The notes: generated by a model from the sequence alone, not told the origin. A DNA stretch of 64,000 bases from Acutalibacter sp. (GCA_022511515.1 JAFLRP010000129.1:1-64000), one strand, 5' to 3'; counted from the stretch's first letter, positions 36,108 to 46,506 are shown. Numbers and translations are program-made.

Positions 36108-38371
36108 AGACTGTCCCCCCTGAATCGCAAGGTTCCGTCCGGCAGCAGGTCGATGAGAAGCCCCACGCCGTCCGGCAGCAAGTACTGTCCCGGCAGTTGT
36201 TCTGCCAAAACGTCCCTGCTGTGTTCTTCTATTATATCATCATTCTGCAAAACCGTAAATGAGGAATTGATTTCCGTCCGCTCCGCCGTGGTAAACAGCA
36301 ACTGGCAGCTCCCCGCGCCGGTCTGTCCCGTTTCCACGATGGCGGAAACGCTGCCCGCCCTCACGGTCAGTCTGGACATATCCTCGGCGAAGGTGATCTT
36401 CACGCCGCCCAGCACTTCTACGGTTTCTCCCTCCTCCGGATACAGGCGCTTTGCCCGGCCGGAAAGGAGCTGCAGCTCCCTCCCCAAATAGGCGTCCTTC
36501 GGCAGCGCCAACTGTTCCACTGAAAATCTTTCCAGCACCTGAGCAGCCGCTTCCCTTGCATCCCGATCCCGGACGGGCAGACAGAGCAGCTCCACCTTTC
36601 TCACATTGTGCCGGAGCAGCAATTCCCTTGCCGCTCCGGTTTGAAAACCGCCCAAGGTCAAAACCGCCGCTCTGTCCCCCTGCAAAATCACCACGCAGGA
36701 GGAATCCGCCGCAGCCGCCATGGTCACCGTGCCCGTCAGGGAAATGGCCGCAAGGGCTCGTCCGCTGCCGAAAAGCAGCAGTAAGCTTGCCAGAACAACG
36801 CAGGCCGCCCGCCGGCCCCGTTTCAGGAGGAATCCTGCCAGCACCACCAATGCGATCCCCGCTGCGCCTACCATCCAAATAGGATCGGACAGGTCAAGCA
36901 CCGTATGGCGGATTTTAGAGAGCTGTCCGGCAATTTTTATGGAAATTCTTGCCAGCCATCCGGCGCAAAAGAAGAAGGGTGCGGAAAGACCGGACAACAC
37001 CGGCAGCAGCCCGAGAAACGCCGCAGCCAGTGAGCAGTACAGCAGCGCAGTACAGGGAAACACCAACAGCAGACTGGACAGAGGCGCAAGCAATGTCAAG
37101 CTTTGAAAGACCGCAAACTGTACCGGCAGCGTAAAGAGGATGGCGGAAAGCGTCACGCTGAGTGATGACGCTACGGGCGCTGCCATCCGAATGATCCGTG
37201 GGTGATGCTCCACAAGTCCCATCAGTCCGGCAGTCATAGGGCCTGAGAGCACCAAAATCCCCAGTGTGGCCAGAACAGACAGCGCAAATCCCACATCTCC
37301 GCCGGAAAAGGGGTTTCTAACGCAAATCAACAAGACGGCAAAGCCGAGGGAATTGACGCCGTCCGCCCGTTTGCCGAGACAGTTTGCCAGCAGCGCCAGC
37401 AGGTACATGATGCCGCTGCGCACTGCCGACACGGGGAAGCCGGTCAGCGCCAGAAAACCGAGAATCGCCCCGGCAGTCAGCAGGTTTTTGACCCGTTTTC
37501 TCAAAAGGGGCAGCGAGCCGAAAATCAGGGATAAAAATCCGCCCAGCGCCGCCATATGCAGTCCGGAAATCACCAATAGATGAGAAGCCCCGATTTCCTG
37601 AAAATCGCCGTACACCTCATCGAAAACCTGCTCCCGTTCTCCCAGCAGCAGGGCACGAATCATGCCGCTTTCCTCTCCCGGTAGCCGGCGCTCAAACTGC
37701 CGCGCCAGAATGCGGCGAAATTCGGCAAAAAGCTTTCCCGGCGGGCTTGCCGTATTGGGAACGATCGCCACCGAATCGTAATTTGAGATGTATGCCCCTG
37801 CTGAAATACCTTCTGCCAGCCGGGAATTTCGGCTGGAGTACAGGGTTCCCGCATCGCTGAAGGAAAAAATCTTCACCGTGCATTCCAGGCTGTCGTAGGG
37901 ACGGCATCCAAAGGGCATGGCGGTGGAAATGCGGAGGGTCAAATCGGGAATGTCCCGGCTTTGCCCGTCTGCTGACAGTCTCTCTACCCGCACCTGATAA
38001 TAGTAGCGCTGATACTGTTCTCTGGGATAGTCCAGTACGATTCCCCGAATACGGGCGGTGCTCCCCGCGAGCTCCTCTGCCGGGGCGACGGTGGTCTCAT
38101 AGGCCCGGACATATCGAAGCATACAGAACCCGCTGACCAGCAGCGCCAATGCGAAACATACCGCGCGGGGAAGCAAAACACCCGAGGTCTCAGACCTCGG
38201 GTGCTTCATTCGTTTGCATACCACACGTACCGCTGCCAAAACGGACAGCAGTCCTATGCCCAGTCCGAGACAGATCGTTGCCGCAGACAATACGAGATCG
38301 GCATCCATACAGGCAGCCAAAATCACGGCCAGAAACGATACTCCTCCCAGCAGGGCAAAGGGGCGCTTCAT
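36095..38371 (-). CDS. comEC: ComEC/Rec2 family competence protein
   Basis: GASHLLVISGLHMAALGGFLSLIF, FPVSAVRSGIMYLLALLANCLGKRADGVNSLGFAVLLIC; N-terminal DUF4131-like region. Confidence 0.92.
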   Translation of the reverse strand: MKRPFALLGGVSFLAVILAACMDADLVLSAATICLGLGIGLLSVLAAVRVVCKRMKHPRSETSGVLLPRAVCFALALLVSGFCMLRYVRAYETTVAPAEELAGSTARIRGIVLDYPREQYQRYYYQVRVERLSADGQSRDIPDLTLRISTAMPFGCRPYDSLECTVKIFSFSDAGTLYSSRNSRLAEGISAGAYISNYDSVAIVPNTASPPGKLFAEFRRILARQFERRLPGEESGMIRALLLGEREQVFDEVYGDFQEIGASHLLVISGLHMAALGGFLSLIFGSLPLLRKRVKNLLTAGAILGFLALTGFPVSAVRSGIMYLLALLANCLGKRADGVNSLGFAVLLICVRNPFSGGDVGFALSVLATLGILVLSGPMTAGLMGLVEHHPRIIRMAAPVASSLSVTLSAILFTLPVQFAVFQSLTLLAPLSSLLLVFPCTALLYCSLAAAFLGLLPVLSGLSAPFFFCAGWLARISIKIAGQLSKIRHTVLDLSDPIWMVGAAGIALVVLAGFLLKRGRRAACVVLASLLLLFGSGRALAAISLTGTVTMAAAADSSCVVILQGDRAAVLTLGGFQTGAARELLLRHNVRKVELLCLPVRDRDAREAAAQVLERFSVEQLALPKDAYLGRELQLLSGRAKRLYPEEGETVEVLGGVKITFAEDMSRLTVRAGSVSAIVETGQTGAGSCQLLFTTAERTEINSSFTVLQNDDIIEEHSRDVLAEQLPGQYLLPDGVGLLIDLLPDGTLRFRGDSLCLK

Positions 38372-38920
38372 TTACTTGAAGAACAGGGGCAGGGGCTCCA
38401 GATAGATGATATCTGTCCGGTCCTTGGCATCGCCCTCAGCCAGCACGGCGGCCTTGCCCACCACGTTGCCGCCGATGGTGTGAAGCAGTTCCTCCAGGGC
38501 GGCCAGAGATTCACCGGTGGAGATCACATCGTCCACGATCAGAATGCGCTTGCCGTTCAGATTGTCGCAGTCCGCCTTGGACAGGTACAGTTTCTGGACA
38601 TGATCGGTGGTGATGGACTTCACCTCCACGTGGATGGGGTCTTCCATATAGGCCTTGATCCCCTTGCGGGCCACCACGTAATTCCGGCAGCCGATCCTTG
38701 CCATTTCATAGGCCAGAGGAATTCCCTTGGATTCCGCAGTGACGATCACATCGTGCTCCGGGCACTTTTCCAGCAATGCCCTGGCGGCGCATTCCGTGAT
38801 CTCCACATCGCTGAACATCACAAAACCCGCAATGTCCATATGCTCGTTGATGGGGCAGATGGGCAGCTCCCTGTCAACCCCGGCGATCTTCATCTTGTAA
38901 ACCTCTCCCATAAATAGCAC
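38372..38920 (-). CDS. Purine-type phosphoribosyltransferase
   Basis: GKRILIVDDVISTGESLAALEELL PRPP motif; Apt/Xpt-like. Confidence 0.85.
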   Translation of the reverse strand: MLFMGEVYKMKIAGVDRELPICPINEHMDIAGFVMFSDVEITECAARALLEKCPEHDVIVTAESKGIPLAYEMARIGCRNYVVARKGIKAYMEDPIHVEVKSITTDHVQKLYLSKADCDNLNGKRILIVDDVISTGESLAALEELLHTIGGNVVGKAAVLAEGDAKDRTDIIYLEPLPLFFK

Positions 38921-39072
38921 TCCTTTTTTCTTGACGTGAAGCCGGTTTCCGCAATACGAAAATCACTGACCCGACTGCAAATTTCCATATATCTTATCCT
39001 CATTATACGCAACAGTCGGGTAAATTGCAAGAAGAATCCGTCAAAATTTCATAGTTTTCTGTGAAAAACTGC

Positions 39073-39429
39073 TCAGTTTCCCGCAGTCGGGAAGGGCGGC
39101 CAGCCCATTACGCGCTTGCCCAGCATGTGGAAATGCAGGTGCTGCACGCTCTGCATGCCGTCTTTGCCGCAGTTGTTCACGATGCGGAAACCGTTTTCCA
39201 GTCCCAGTTCTTTTGCCAGAATGGCGGCGACTTCAAAAATGTGCGCCACCACGCCGCTGTTTTCTGCCGTGATCTCCTTTGCGGAAGCAATGTGCTCCTT
39301 GGGAATCAGCAGCACGTGAACAGGGGCTTGGGGGTCCAAGTCGTAAAAGGCCAGAACGGTTTCGTCTTCGTACACCTTGTTGGAGGGAATTTCCCCCTTT
39401 GCGATCTTACAAAAAATGCAATCTTCCAT
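39073..39429 (-). CDS. HIT family (histidine triad) protein
   Basis: CIFCKIAKGEIPSNKVYEDETVLAFYDLDPQAPVHVLLIPKEHI...VQHLHFHMLGKR. Confidence 0.93.
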   Translation of the reverse strand: MEDCIFCKIAKGEIPSNKVYEDETVLAFYDLDPQAPVHVLLIPKEHIASAKEITAENSGVVAHIFEVAAILAKELGLENGFRIVNNCGKDGMQSVQHLHFHMLGKRVMGWPPFPTAGN

Positions 39430-39463
39430 AATGGATATGCTCCTTTTCTGCGATTCTTCTCGA

Positions 39464-42106
39464 TCAAGCGTTTAATTGGTTCTGCACCAATCCCGGAACA
39501 GCTTCCAGCGCTTCGTCCAGCTTGGTCTGATCCTTTGCGCCCGCCATGGCGAAATCCGGTCTGCCGCCGCCGTTACCGCCGGTAATCATGGCGACCTCTT
39601 TCACCAGCATACCGGCTTTTATTCCTTTGTCTTGGGCAGCTTTACTGCAAACTGCGGCTAGCGTTGCCTTGCCGCCGCTAACCCCCGCAAACACCGCAAC
39701 CATAGGTTCGGACCGTTCCTTTACTTTGTCGCACAGCGCCCGGAGAGCGTCGCTGTCCGTACCGGAAAGCAAGGCGTACAGTACCTTGACCCCGCCGATC
39801 TCCTGCGCATTTTGGAACATGCCGTCCAGGTTGGCTGCAGCGACCTTGGCGTTCAAGGTCTCAATGGTCTTTTCCCGCTCTTTTGCTTCCGCCATGACCT
39901 GTCTCGCTCTGGCGGGAAGTTCCGCCGGATTCAGCACTTTCAGAGCCTGAGCGGTCTCCATGATGGAAAGCTCCTGAGCCGCCATCACGGCAAGCACGCC
40001 GGCACCGGTGACGCCCTCGATTCTCCGCACACCGGAAGCCACGGAGGATTCGGACACGATTTTGAACAGTCCCAAGCGGGAAGTGTTGTCCATGTGGGTG
40101 CCGCCGCAGAATTCCTTGGAGAAGCCGTCTTCCACGGAGACCACCCGCACCACGTCGCCGTATTTTTCGCCAAACAGCGCCATGGCCCCGCTCTTTCTGG
40201 CTTCCTCAATGGGCATTTCCTCCATGGTCACGGGAATCGCCTTCAAAATCTCGTCGTTGACCAGCGTTTCCACCGCCAGCAGTTCCTCGGGAGTCATGGC
40301 GGAGAAATGGGTAAAGTCAAAGCGGACATGCTGCTCGTTCACCAGTTGTCCCGCCTGCTCCACGTGGTCGCCCAGCACTTTTCTTAGAGCCGCCTGCAGC
40401 AGGTGAGCCGCCGTGTGATTGCGCATGATAGCCTTTCTCCGCATGGAGTCCAAAGAGGCTTCCACCTTGTCCCCTACCCGCAGAGTGCCTTCTGCCACCA
40501 CACTGCGATGGAGGTAAATGCCCTCGAATTTGGTGGTGTCGATCACGTCCACGGACACGCCTTCCGATTCCAGCACGCCGCTGTCGCCCACCTGACCGCC
40601 GCCCTCGCCGTAGAAGGGCGTGGCGTCCAGCACCACGGAAATTTCATCGCCTGTTTCAGCGGAATCCACCCGTTCCCCGCTCTTGATGATGGCCAGCACT
40701 TTAGCGGGAGTTTTCAGTTCCGTATAGCCTACAAACTCCGTGACGGGCAGTCCGGCCGCAGCAGTGTTCTCGCCTTTCCAAGCGTCCGCGCCCGCGTCCT
40801 TTCGGGCATTTCTGGCCCGCTCTTTCTGCTGGCGCATCAGCTCCCGGAAACGCTCCTCGTCCACTTCCATGCCGCGCTCCGCCAAAATCTCTCTGGTCAG
40901 GTCCAGCGGGAAGCCGTAGGTGTCGCTGAGAGTAAAGGCACTGTCGCCGGAGAACACCTTGGAGTCTGCCTTGTCGATAAAGCTGTTTAAGAGGGAAAGG
41001 CCCTGATCGATGGTTTTTGAGAAGCTGTCCTCCTCAAAGGAGATCACCTTTTTGATGGTGGCAGCCTTCTCCAAAAGCTCGGGATAGGCTTTGCCGTTTT
41101 CCACTAAGACGGTATCGGCCAGCTCCGACAGGAAGGGCTCGTTGATTCCTAGAAGTTTGCCGTGACGGGCAGCCCGGCGGAGAAGCCGGCGGAGCACATA
41201 GCCCCTGCCCTCGTTGGAGGGCAGCACGCCGTCGCCGATCATGAACACAGTGCTGCGGATATGGTCGGTGATGATGCGCAGAGAGATGTCTGTCTTTTCG
41301 TTTGTTCCGTATTCCACCCCGGAAATGCGGGAAACGTGCTTCATGATGTTCTGCACCGTGTCTACCAGGAACAGGTTGTCCACGCCCTGCATGACACAGG
41401 CTAAGCGCTCCAGACCCATGCCGGTGTCGATATTTTTCTGAACAAGGTCGGTGTAGTTGCCCTGGCCGTCGTTGTTAAACTGGGAGAATACCAGATTCCA
41501 AATCTCCACATAGCGGTCGCATTCGCAGCCCACCCGGCAATCGGGCTTGCCGCAGCCGTGTTCGGGACCACGGTCAAAGTAGATTTCCGAGCAGGGGCCG
41601 CAGGGACCGGCGCCGTGCTCCCAGAAATTGTCCTCTTTGCCCATGCGGCGCATGTGATCCTCCGGCACGCCGATCTCCTTGGTCCAGATGTCCCAAGCCT
41701 CGTCGTCCGTCTCATAGACGGTGACGTGCAAAAGCTCTTTGGGCATTTCCAGCACCTCGGTGAAGAATTCCCAGGCCCACTGGATGGCCTCCCGCTTGAA
41801 ATAGTCGCCGAAGGAGAAATTGCCCAGCATTTCAAAGAACGTGCCGTGGCGGTCCGTGATGCCCACGCTGTCGATATCCGGCGTGCGGATGCACTTCTGG
41901 CAGGTGGTCACCCTGTTTCTGGGCGGGGTGATCTCCCCGGTGAAGTATTTCTTCATGGGCGCCATGCCGGAATTGATGAGCAGCAGGCTGTTGTCTCCCT
42001 GGGGGATCAGGGAAAAACTGGGCAGCCGCAGATGGTTCTTGCTTTCAAAAAACTCCAGATATTTTTGCCGTAATTCATTCAGTCCTGTCCATTGCATCTT
42101 GATCAT
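39464..42106 (-). CDS. alaS: Alanine--tRNA ligase
   Basis: LRQKYLEFFESKNHLRLPSFSLIPQGDNSLLLINSGMAPMKKYFTGE; MRNHTAAHLLQAALRKVLGDHVEQAG; CGGTHMDNTSRLG. Confidence 0.97.
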   Translation of the reverse strand: MIKMQWTGLNELRQKYLEFFESKNHLRLPSFSLIPQGDNSLLLINSGMAPMKKYFTGEITPPRNRVTTCQKCIRTPDIDSVGITDRHGTFFEMLGNFSFGDYFKREAIQWAWEFFTEVLEMPKELLHVTVYETDDEAWDIWTKEIGVPEDHMRRMGKEDNFWEHGAGPCGPCSEIYFDRGPEHGCGKPDCRVGCECDRYVEIWNLVFSQFNNDGQGNYTDLVQKNIDTGMGLERLACVMQGVDNLFLVDTVQNIMKHVSRISGVEYGTNEKTDISLRIITDHIRSTVFMIGDGVLPSNEGRGYVLRRLLRRAARHGKLLGINEPFLSELADTVLVENGKAYPELLEKAATIKKVISFEEDSFSKTIDQGLSLLNSFIDKADSKVFSGDSAFTLSDTYGFPLDLTREILAERGMEVDEERFRELMRQQKERARNARKDAGADAWKGENTAAAGLPVTEFVGYTELKTPAKVLAIIKSGERVDSAETGDEISVVLDATPFYGEGGGQVGDSGVLESEGVSVDVIDTTKFEGIYLHRSVVAEGTLRVGDKVEASLDSMRRKAIMRNHTAAHLLQAALRKVLGDHVEQAGQLVNEQHVRFDFTHFSAMTPEELLAVETLVNDEILKAIPVTMEEMPIEEARKSGAMALFGEKYGDVVRVVSVEDGFSKEFCGGTHMDNTSRLGLFKIVSESSVASGVRRIEGVTGAGVLAVMAAQELSIMETAQALKVLNPAELPARARQVMAEAKEREKTIETLNAKVAAANLDGMFQNAQEIGGVKVLYALLSGTDSDALRALCDKVKERSEPMVAVFAGVSGGKATLAAVCSKAAQDKGIKAGMLVKEVAMITGGNGGGRPDFAMAGAKDQTKLDEALEAVPGLVQNQLNA

Positions 42107-42117
42107 TCCTTTCTGAT

Positions 42118-43152
42118 TTAGTCAACCGTGAATTTCCACAGAAGCTTCAGGGTATTTTCCACGCCGTCGATGTGAGAGCGCTCGTACCCGTGGGAGGCGT
42201 ACACGCCCGGACCGATCAGCCCGTGGCGCACATCATATCCGGCGGAAAGAGCCGCTTCCGCGTCCGAACCGTAGAAGGGGTACACGTCCACGGCGTAAGC
42301 CGCCTCGGCTTCTTTTGCTGCGTTTACAAGGGCAGTCGTCACCGTGTAATCGTAGGGCCCGCCGGAATCCTTGGCGCAGATGGAGACCTCGCGCTCCGTG
42401 CACTTCAGTCCGTCACCCACACAGCCCATGTCCACGCTGACGATCTCGGACACGTCCTCCGGCACATAGGCCGCCGCGCCGTGGCCGACCTCCTCGTAGA
42501 CCGTGAAATGCAGGTAGACCTTGCGCTTTGGGTCCGCCTTTTTCTCTTTTAGCTCCTTGGCATAGCCCAGCAGGATCGCCGCGCTCAGCTTGTCGTCCAA
42601 AAAGCGGCTTTTGATGTACCCGCTCTCCGTGATGACCGTGCGGGGGTCAAAACAGACAAAGTCGCCCACTTCGATTCCCAGCGCTCTCGTTTCATCGGCG
42701 CTTTTCACCGGCTCGTCGATGAGCACTTCCACGGTGTCGAATTTGCGTTTTGCCGCGCCGTAGTCCCGGTTGACGTGAACGGACGCGTTGCAAAGCTGCA
42801 GGCAGCCCGTATATACCTTGCCCTCCCGGGTGTAAATGCGGCAGTTTTCGGCTTCGCAGTTTTCGGCTCGCAGGCCGCCCACCGGGGAGAGCCGCAGCCG
42901 TCCGTTGCCTTTGACCTCCTGAATGACCGCGCCCAGCGTGTCCACATGAGCCATCAAAAGAAGGCCGTCCAATCTTTCCGGCGCTCCGCCGCCCAGGCAG
43001 ACCGTCACGCCGCCCTTGCGGGTTTTTTCCGGGGCATAGCCCAGCCGAGCCAGCTCCTCCCTGAGATAATCCGCCGCCCGCTCGGTAAAGCCGGACGGGC
43101 TGTCGATGGCGCAAAGCCGTTTGACCTGTTCCATGGTGTATTCCGTGTTCAT
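42118..43152 (-). CDS. M42 family metallopeptidase
   Basis: LLLMAHVDTLGAVIQEV, KSRFLDDKLSAAILL, HFTVYEEVGHGAAAYV. Confidence 0.9.
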   Translation of the reverse strand: MNTEYTMEQVKRLCAIDSPSGFTERAADYLREELARLGYAPEKTRKGGVTVCLGGGAPERLDGLLLMAHVDTLGAVIQEVKGNGRLRLSPVGGLRAENCEAENCRIYTREGKVYTGCLQLCNASVHVNRDYGAAKRKFDTVEVLIDEPVKSADETRALGIEVGDFVCFDPRTVITESGYIKSRFLDDKLSAAILLGYAKELKEKKADPKRKVYLHFTVYEEVGHGAAAYVPEDVSEIVSVDMGCVGDGLKCTEREVSICAKDSGGPYDYTVTTALVNAAKEAEAAYAVDVYPFYGSDAEAALSAGYDVRHGLIGPGVYASHGYERSHIDGVENTLKLLWKFTVD

Positions 43153-43188
43153 AGGTTCCGTCCTTTCTCCTTACAAAAATGTTCCTGA

Positions 43189-43467
43189 CAAAAAATATAG
43201 ACCTGCCGCTCCCGCATGGGACGGACAGGTCCGTGGTACCACCCAAATTGCCGAAGTTATCGCCGTTAGACGATTCCTTTTGGCCGCTCAATTTCTTCGT
43301 TAACGCCGAATTACGCCGCCGCTCCTCGCGGCAGCCGTGCACAGTCATCTCAAGACGACCGTCAAAAGACGGGAGCGGCCTGTGTCCTTTCCCAAACGGC
43401 TTGCACCCACCGCCGTCTCTCTGCATGGTGCCCGGAACACATCTTCTCCGCACGGATTCTTTTATTT
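43189..43467 (-). ncRNA. T-box riboswitch leader upstream of M42 peptidase-alaS-HIT operon
   Basis: Minus strand GGGTGGTACCACGG (43231-43244), AGAGAGACGGCGGTGGGTGCAAGCCGT stem-I distal motif, terminator GACCTGTCCGTCCCATGCGGGAGCGGCAGGTCTATATTTTTT; GCC (Ala) triplet placed at the expected specifier position (about 43377-43379). Confidence 0.92.
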
Positions 43468-43473
43468 GGCTTC

Positions 43474-43502
43474 ATTATAGTCTGTTCCTGAAAAACTGTC
43501 AA
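43474..43502 (-). promoter_or_regulatory. Promoter of the alaS-operon T-box leader
   Basis: Minus strand TTGACA - 17 bp - TATAAT. Confidence 0.88.
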
Positions 43503-43629
43503 TCCCTCTTTTTCGGTGGGATGAAAATATTGACAAACCATGCCATTTCTCGCTATACTGTGTGATGGCCGTTTTCTTTTGAAAGGGAAAGCAGGCTTCT
43601 TTTGAGGGGAAGAAAGGGGAAAGGTTCTT

Positions 43630-45033
43630 ATGGAAAAAATCGAGCAGCGGGGGAATGGCTTCTATTCCCAGATCGGCAAGCTGGTCATTCCCATCATCCT
43701 GCAAAATCTCTTGAGCGCGGCGGTGAATTCCGCCGACGTGGTCATGCTGAATTTCGTGGGGCAGTCCAGCATTTCGGCGGTATCTCTTGCCGCCAACTAC
43801 ACCAGCATTCTGTTCATGGTGTTCTACGGGTTGGGCACCGGCGCCACCATGCTGTGCGCCCAATATTTCGGCAAAGGAGACCAGAAGGCCATCGACGCGG
43901 TGGAGGGCATCGCGCTGCGGTTTTCCATCGCTGTCGCCGTGATTTTCGCCGCCGCCGCGTTCACCATTCCGGAAGTGATGATGTGGGGATTTACCACAGA
44001 CCCGGAGCTCATTGAAATCGGCGCGGACTACCTGCGCATTTTGGGCGTCGCCTACCTGTGCTGGGGTCTGACGGAGGTCTATCTCTCCGTCCTGCGCAGC
44101 ATCGGGCGGGTGGCCATCACCACGGTTCTGAACACCTTTGCTTTTACCTTGAATATCGTTCTGAACGCCGTGTTCATCTTCGGGCTGTTTGGCGCGCCGA
44201 AAATGGGTGCCGCCGGCGTGGCATTGGCCACTTCTATTTCTCGCTTGCTGGAGCTGGTGCTCTGTATCATTGTCTCCATCCGCAGTCAGAACGTGAAGCT
44301 CCGGCTTTCCTATATGTTTATCCGCAGCAAGGAACTGCTTTCCGACTTTATGAAAATGGCCATGCCTGCCCTGGCCAACGACGTGGTGTGGGGACTGGGC
44401 TTTTCCATGTACTCCGTGATTATCGGGAGATTTTTGGGCAGCGACGCCGTGGCCGCCAATTCTCTGGCAGTGGTGGTCAGAAACTTCGGCACCATTCTCT
44501 GCTTCGGCATGGCAAATGCCGGAGGGATTTTGTTGGGACAAAAATTCGGCGACAACAAGATGGAGGAAGCGGAATCCGATGCCAGGAAAATCGTGAAGCT
44601 CACGGTCATCACCGGGGCCATCGGCGGGCTCATTGTATTGGCCTCCATGCCGCTGGTGCTGGGCTTTGCGGATTTGACGGAGACCGGCAAGCATTACTTA
44701 AAGGTCATGCTGCTGATCAATTCCTATTACGTCATGGGCGCCGCCGTGAACACCACCCTGATCGCCGGCGTGTTCCGTGCCGGAGGCGACAGCCGGTTCG
44801 GCCTGATTTGCGATTTCATCGACATGTGGGTCTATGCCGTGCCGCTGGGATTCTTCGTCGCCGCAGTATTGAAACTGCCGCCCCTGTGGGTCTATTTTAT
44901 CCTCTGCACGGACGAATTTGTCAAGTGGCCCTGGGTCATTCACCGCTACCGCAGCAAGAAGTGGATGAAGAATATCACCAGAGACAATCTGTTTGAGGAG
45001 CCACCCAAGCCCGAGGAACAGGGCGCGGAATAA
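43630..45033 (+). CDS. MATE family efflux transporter
   Basis: FYSQIGKLVIPIILQNLLSAAVNSADVVMLNFVGQSSISAVSLAAN; 12-TM MATE pattern. Confidence 0.93.
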   Translation: MEKIEQRGNGFYSQIGKLVIPIILQNLLSAAVNSADVVMLNFVGQSSISAVSLAANYTSILFMVFYGLGTGATMLCAQYFGKGDQKAIDAVEGIALRFSIAVAVIFAAAAFTIPEVMMWGFTTDPELIEIGADYLRILGVAYLCWGLTEVYLSVLRSIGRVAITTVLNTFAFTLNIVLNAVFIFGLFGAPKMGAAGVALATSISRLLELVLCIIVSIRSQNVKLRLSYMFIRSKELLSDFMKMAMPALANDVVWGLGFSMYSVIIGRFLGSDAVAANSLAVVVRNFGTILCFGMANAGGILLGQKFGDNKMEEAESDARKIVKLTVITGAIGGLIVLASMPLVLGFADLTETGKHYLKVMLLINSYYVMGAAVNTTLIAGVFRAGGDSRFGLICDFIDMWVYAVPLGFFVAAVLKLPPLWVYFILCTDEFVKWPWVIHRYRSKKWMKNITRDNLFEEPPKPEEQGAE

Positions 45034-45037
45034 AAAA

Positions 45038-45090
45038 CGACGTAATAACTGCCGAAAAGCATCTGCTTTCCGGCAGTTATTTTTTGTGTT
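45038..45090. terminator. Terminator between MATE gene and murF
   Basis: taataactgccgaaaagcatctgctttccggcagttatttttt. Confidence 0.85.
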
Positions 45091-45094
45091 GCTC

Positions 45095-46471
45095 TTAAGA
45101 AAATTTTTCTTTCAGAGAAGCCACGATTTCATCGGTTTTCATGCTGCGGGAGCCCTTGACCAGCACTGCGTCTCCGGGTTGCAAGGTCTCTTTCAAAAAC
45201 GTGCTCGCTTCCCCGTTATCGGCAAACCAGAGGGCGCTTTGCCCGTACCCGGCGGCGATCTCCTTTGCCAGCTCGCCCACGGCGACCAGCAGGTCTACGC
45301 CTTTTTCTCTTGCGTATGTTCCCACCTCAAAATGGCCCTTTGCGGCAAAATCCCCCAGCTCCAGCATATCGGCCAGCACGGCCACGGTTTTGCCGGGATT
45401 TCCCCGGGTAGTCAGCACGTCGATGGCGCTTCGCATGGAATCGGGGCTGGCGTTGTAGCTGTCATCGATCAGGGTCAGTCCCCCGCAATCAAAAATCTGC
45501 TGGCGCATGGCGGGAGCTTTGTACGCGCCGATGGCTCGGGCAGCGTCCTCGGCGGGGACTTTCAAGTACCTCGCCACCGCAAAGGCCGCCAACGCGTTGC
45601 GGACGTTGTGCCGTCCGGCGGCGGGGACAAACAGCTTCTGATGTTCTCCTCCCGGCCCGGTGCAGGTGAAGAACGTGCCCCCGTCCGCTTCCCGCAAGTC
45701 GGAAGCCGTCCAATCGCAGGGGAAATCGACGCCGAACGTCACGACTTTATGAGGGCAGGTTTTTTTCAAACCCGGCAGCAGGTCGTCGTCGCCGTTGACA
45801 AAGAGTGCCCCGTCTTCTGGGAGGTAGTCCGCGATATGGGCCTTTTCCGTGAGTATATTTTCCCGGGTTTTCATGAATTCGATGTGGGACACGCCGATAT
45901 TGGTCATCACCGCGCAGGTGGGTTTTACCACAGCGGCAATGCGCTCCATTTCTCCGGGCATACTGACGCCCATTTCCACCACGGCGGCGGTATGTTCTTT
46001 TTTCAGCCCGCAGACAGTGATGGGCACGCCCACCTGACTATTTTGATTCCCGGCGGTCTTGTGGACATTTCCGGCGGCGCTCAGGGCCTGAGCCACCATT
46101 TCCTTGGCGGTGGTTTTCCCCACGCTGCCGGTGATACCCACCACGGGAATGTCGAATTGGCTTCTGTACCAGGCCGCCGTTTTTTGCAGGGCGGCACGGC
46201 AATCGTCCACCAGCACCAGCGGGCGGTTTTCCCAAGTGACCTTCTGTTCTGTGCGAATGTCCTCTTCGGTGAAAGAGGCCGCACCGCCGCTGTCAAAGGC
46301 CGTCTCAATATAGCGGTGGCCGTCGGTTTTTTCTCCCCGAATGGGAACAAACATCACGCCGGATTTCACTTCCCGGCTGTCCGTGGCGAAAGACGTCACG
46401 ACCGTGTCCTCCTGCCCGCAAAGCAGGGTTCCCCCGGCGGCCTTGACAATTTCAGAAACCTTTAGTCTCAT
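45095..46471 (-). CDS. murF: UDP-N-acetylmuramoyl-tripeptide--D-alanyl-D-alanine ligase
   Basis: VVGITGSVGKTTAKEMVAQALSAAGNVHKTAGNQNSQVGVP; LIDDSYNASPDSMRSAIDVL. Start at MRLKVSEIV. Confidence 0.95.
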   Translation of the reverse strand: MRLKVSEIVKAAGGTLLCGQEDTVVTSFATDSREVKSGVMFVPIRGEKTDGHRYIETAFDSGGAASFTEEDIRTEQKVTWENRPLVLVDDCRAALQKTAAWYRSQFDIPVVGITGSVGKTTAKEMVAQALSAAGNVHKTAGNQNSQVGVPITVCGLKKEHTAAVVEMGVSMPGEMERIAAVVKPTCAVMTNIGVSHIEFMKTRENILTEKAHIADYLPEDGALFVNGDDDLLPGLKKTCPHKVVTFGVDFPCDWTASDLREADGGTFFTCTGPGGEHQKLFVPAAGRHNVRNALAAFAVARYLKVPAEDAARAIGAYKAPAMRQQIFDCGGLTLIDDSYNASPDSMRSAIDVLTTRGNPGKTVAVLADMLELGDFAAKGHFEVGTYAREKGVDLLVAVGELAKEIAAGYGQSALWFADNGEASTFLKETLQPGDAVLVKGSRSMKTDEIVASLKEKFS

Positions 46472-46506
46472 ATGCTTCTCCTCGATGTGTAAAGCGATAT
46501 AGTTTA

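Noticed and set aside
43462-44694. 410-aa - strand ORF
   Set aside because: Antisense to the MATE gene; also overlaps the T-box promoter region.
44993-46465. 490-aa + strand ORF
   Set aside because: Antisense to murF.
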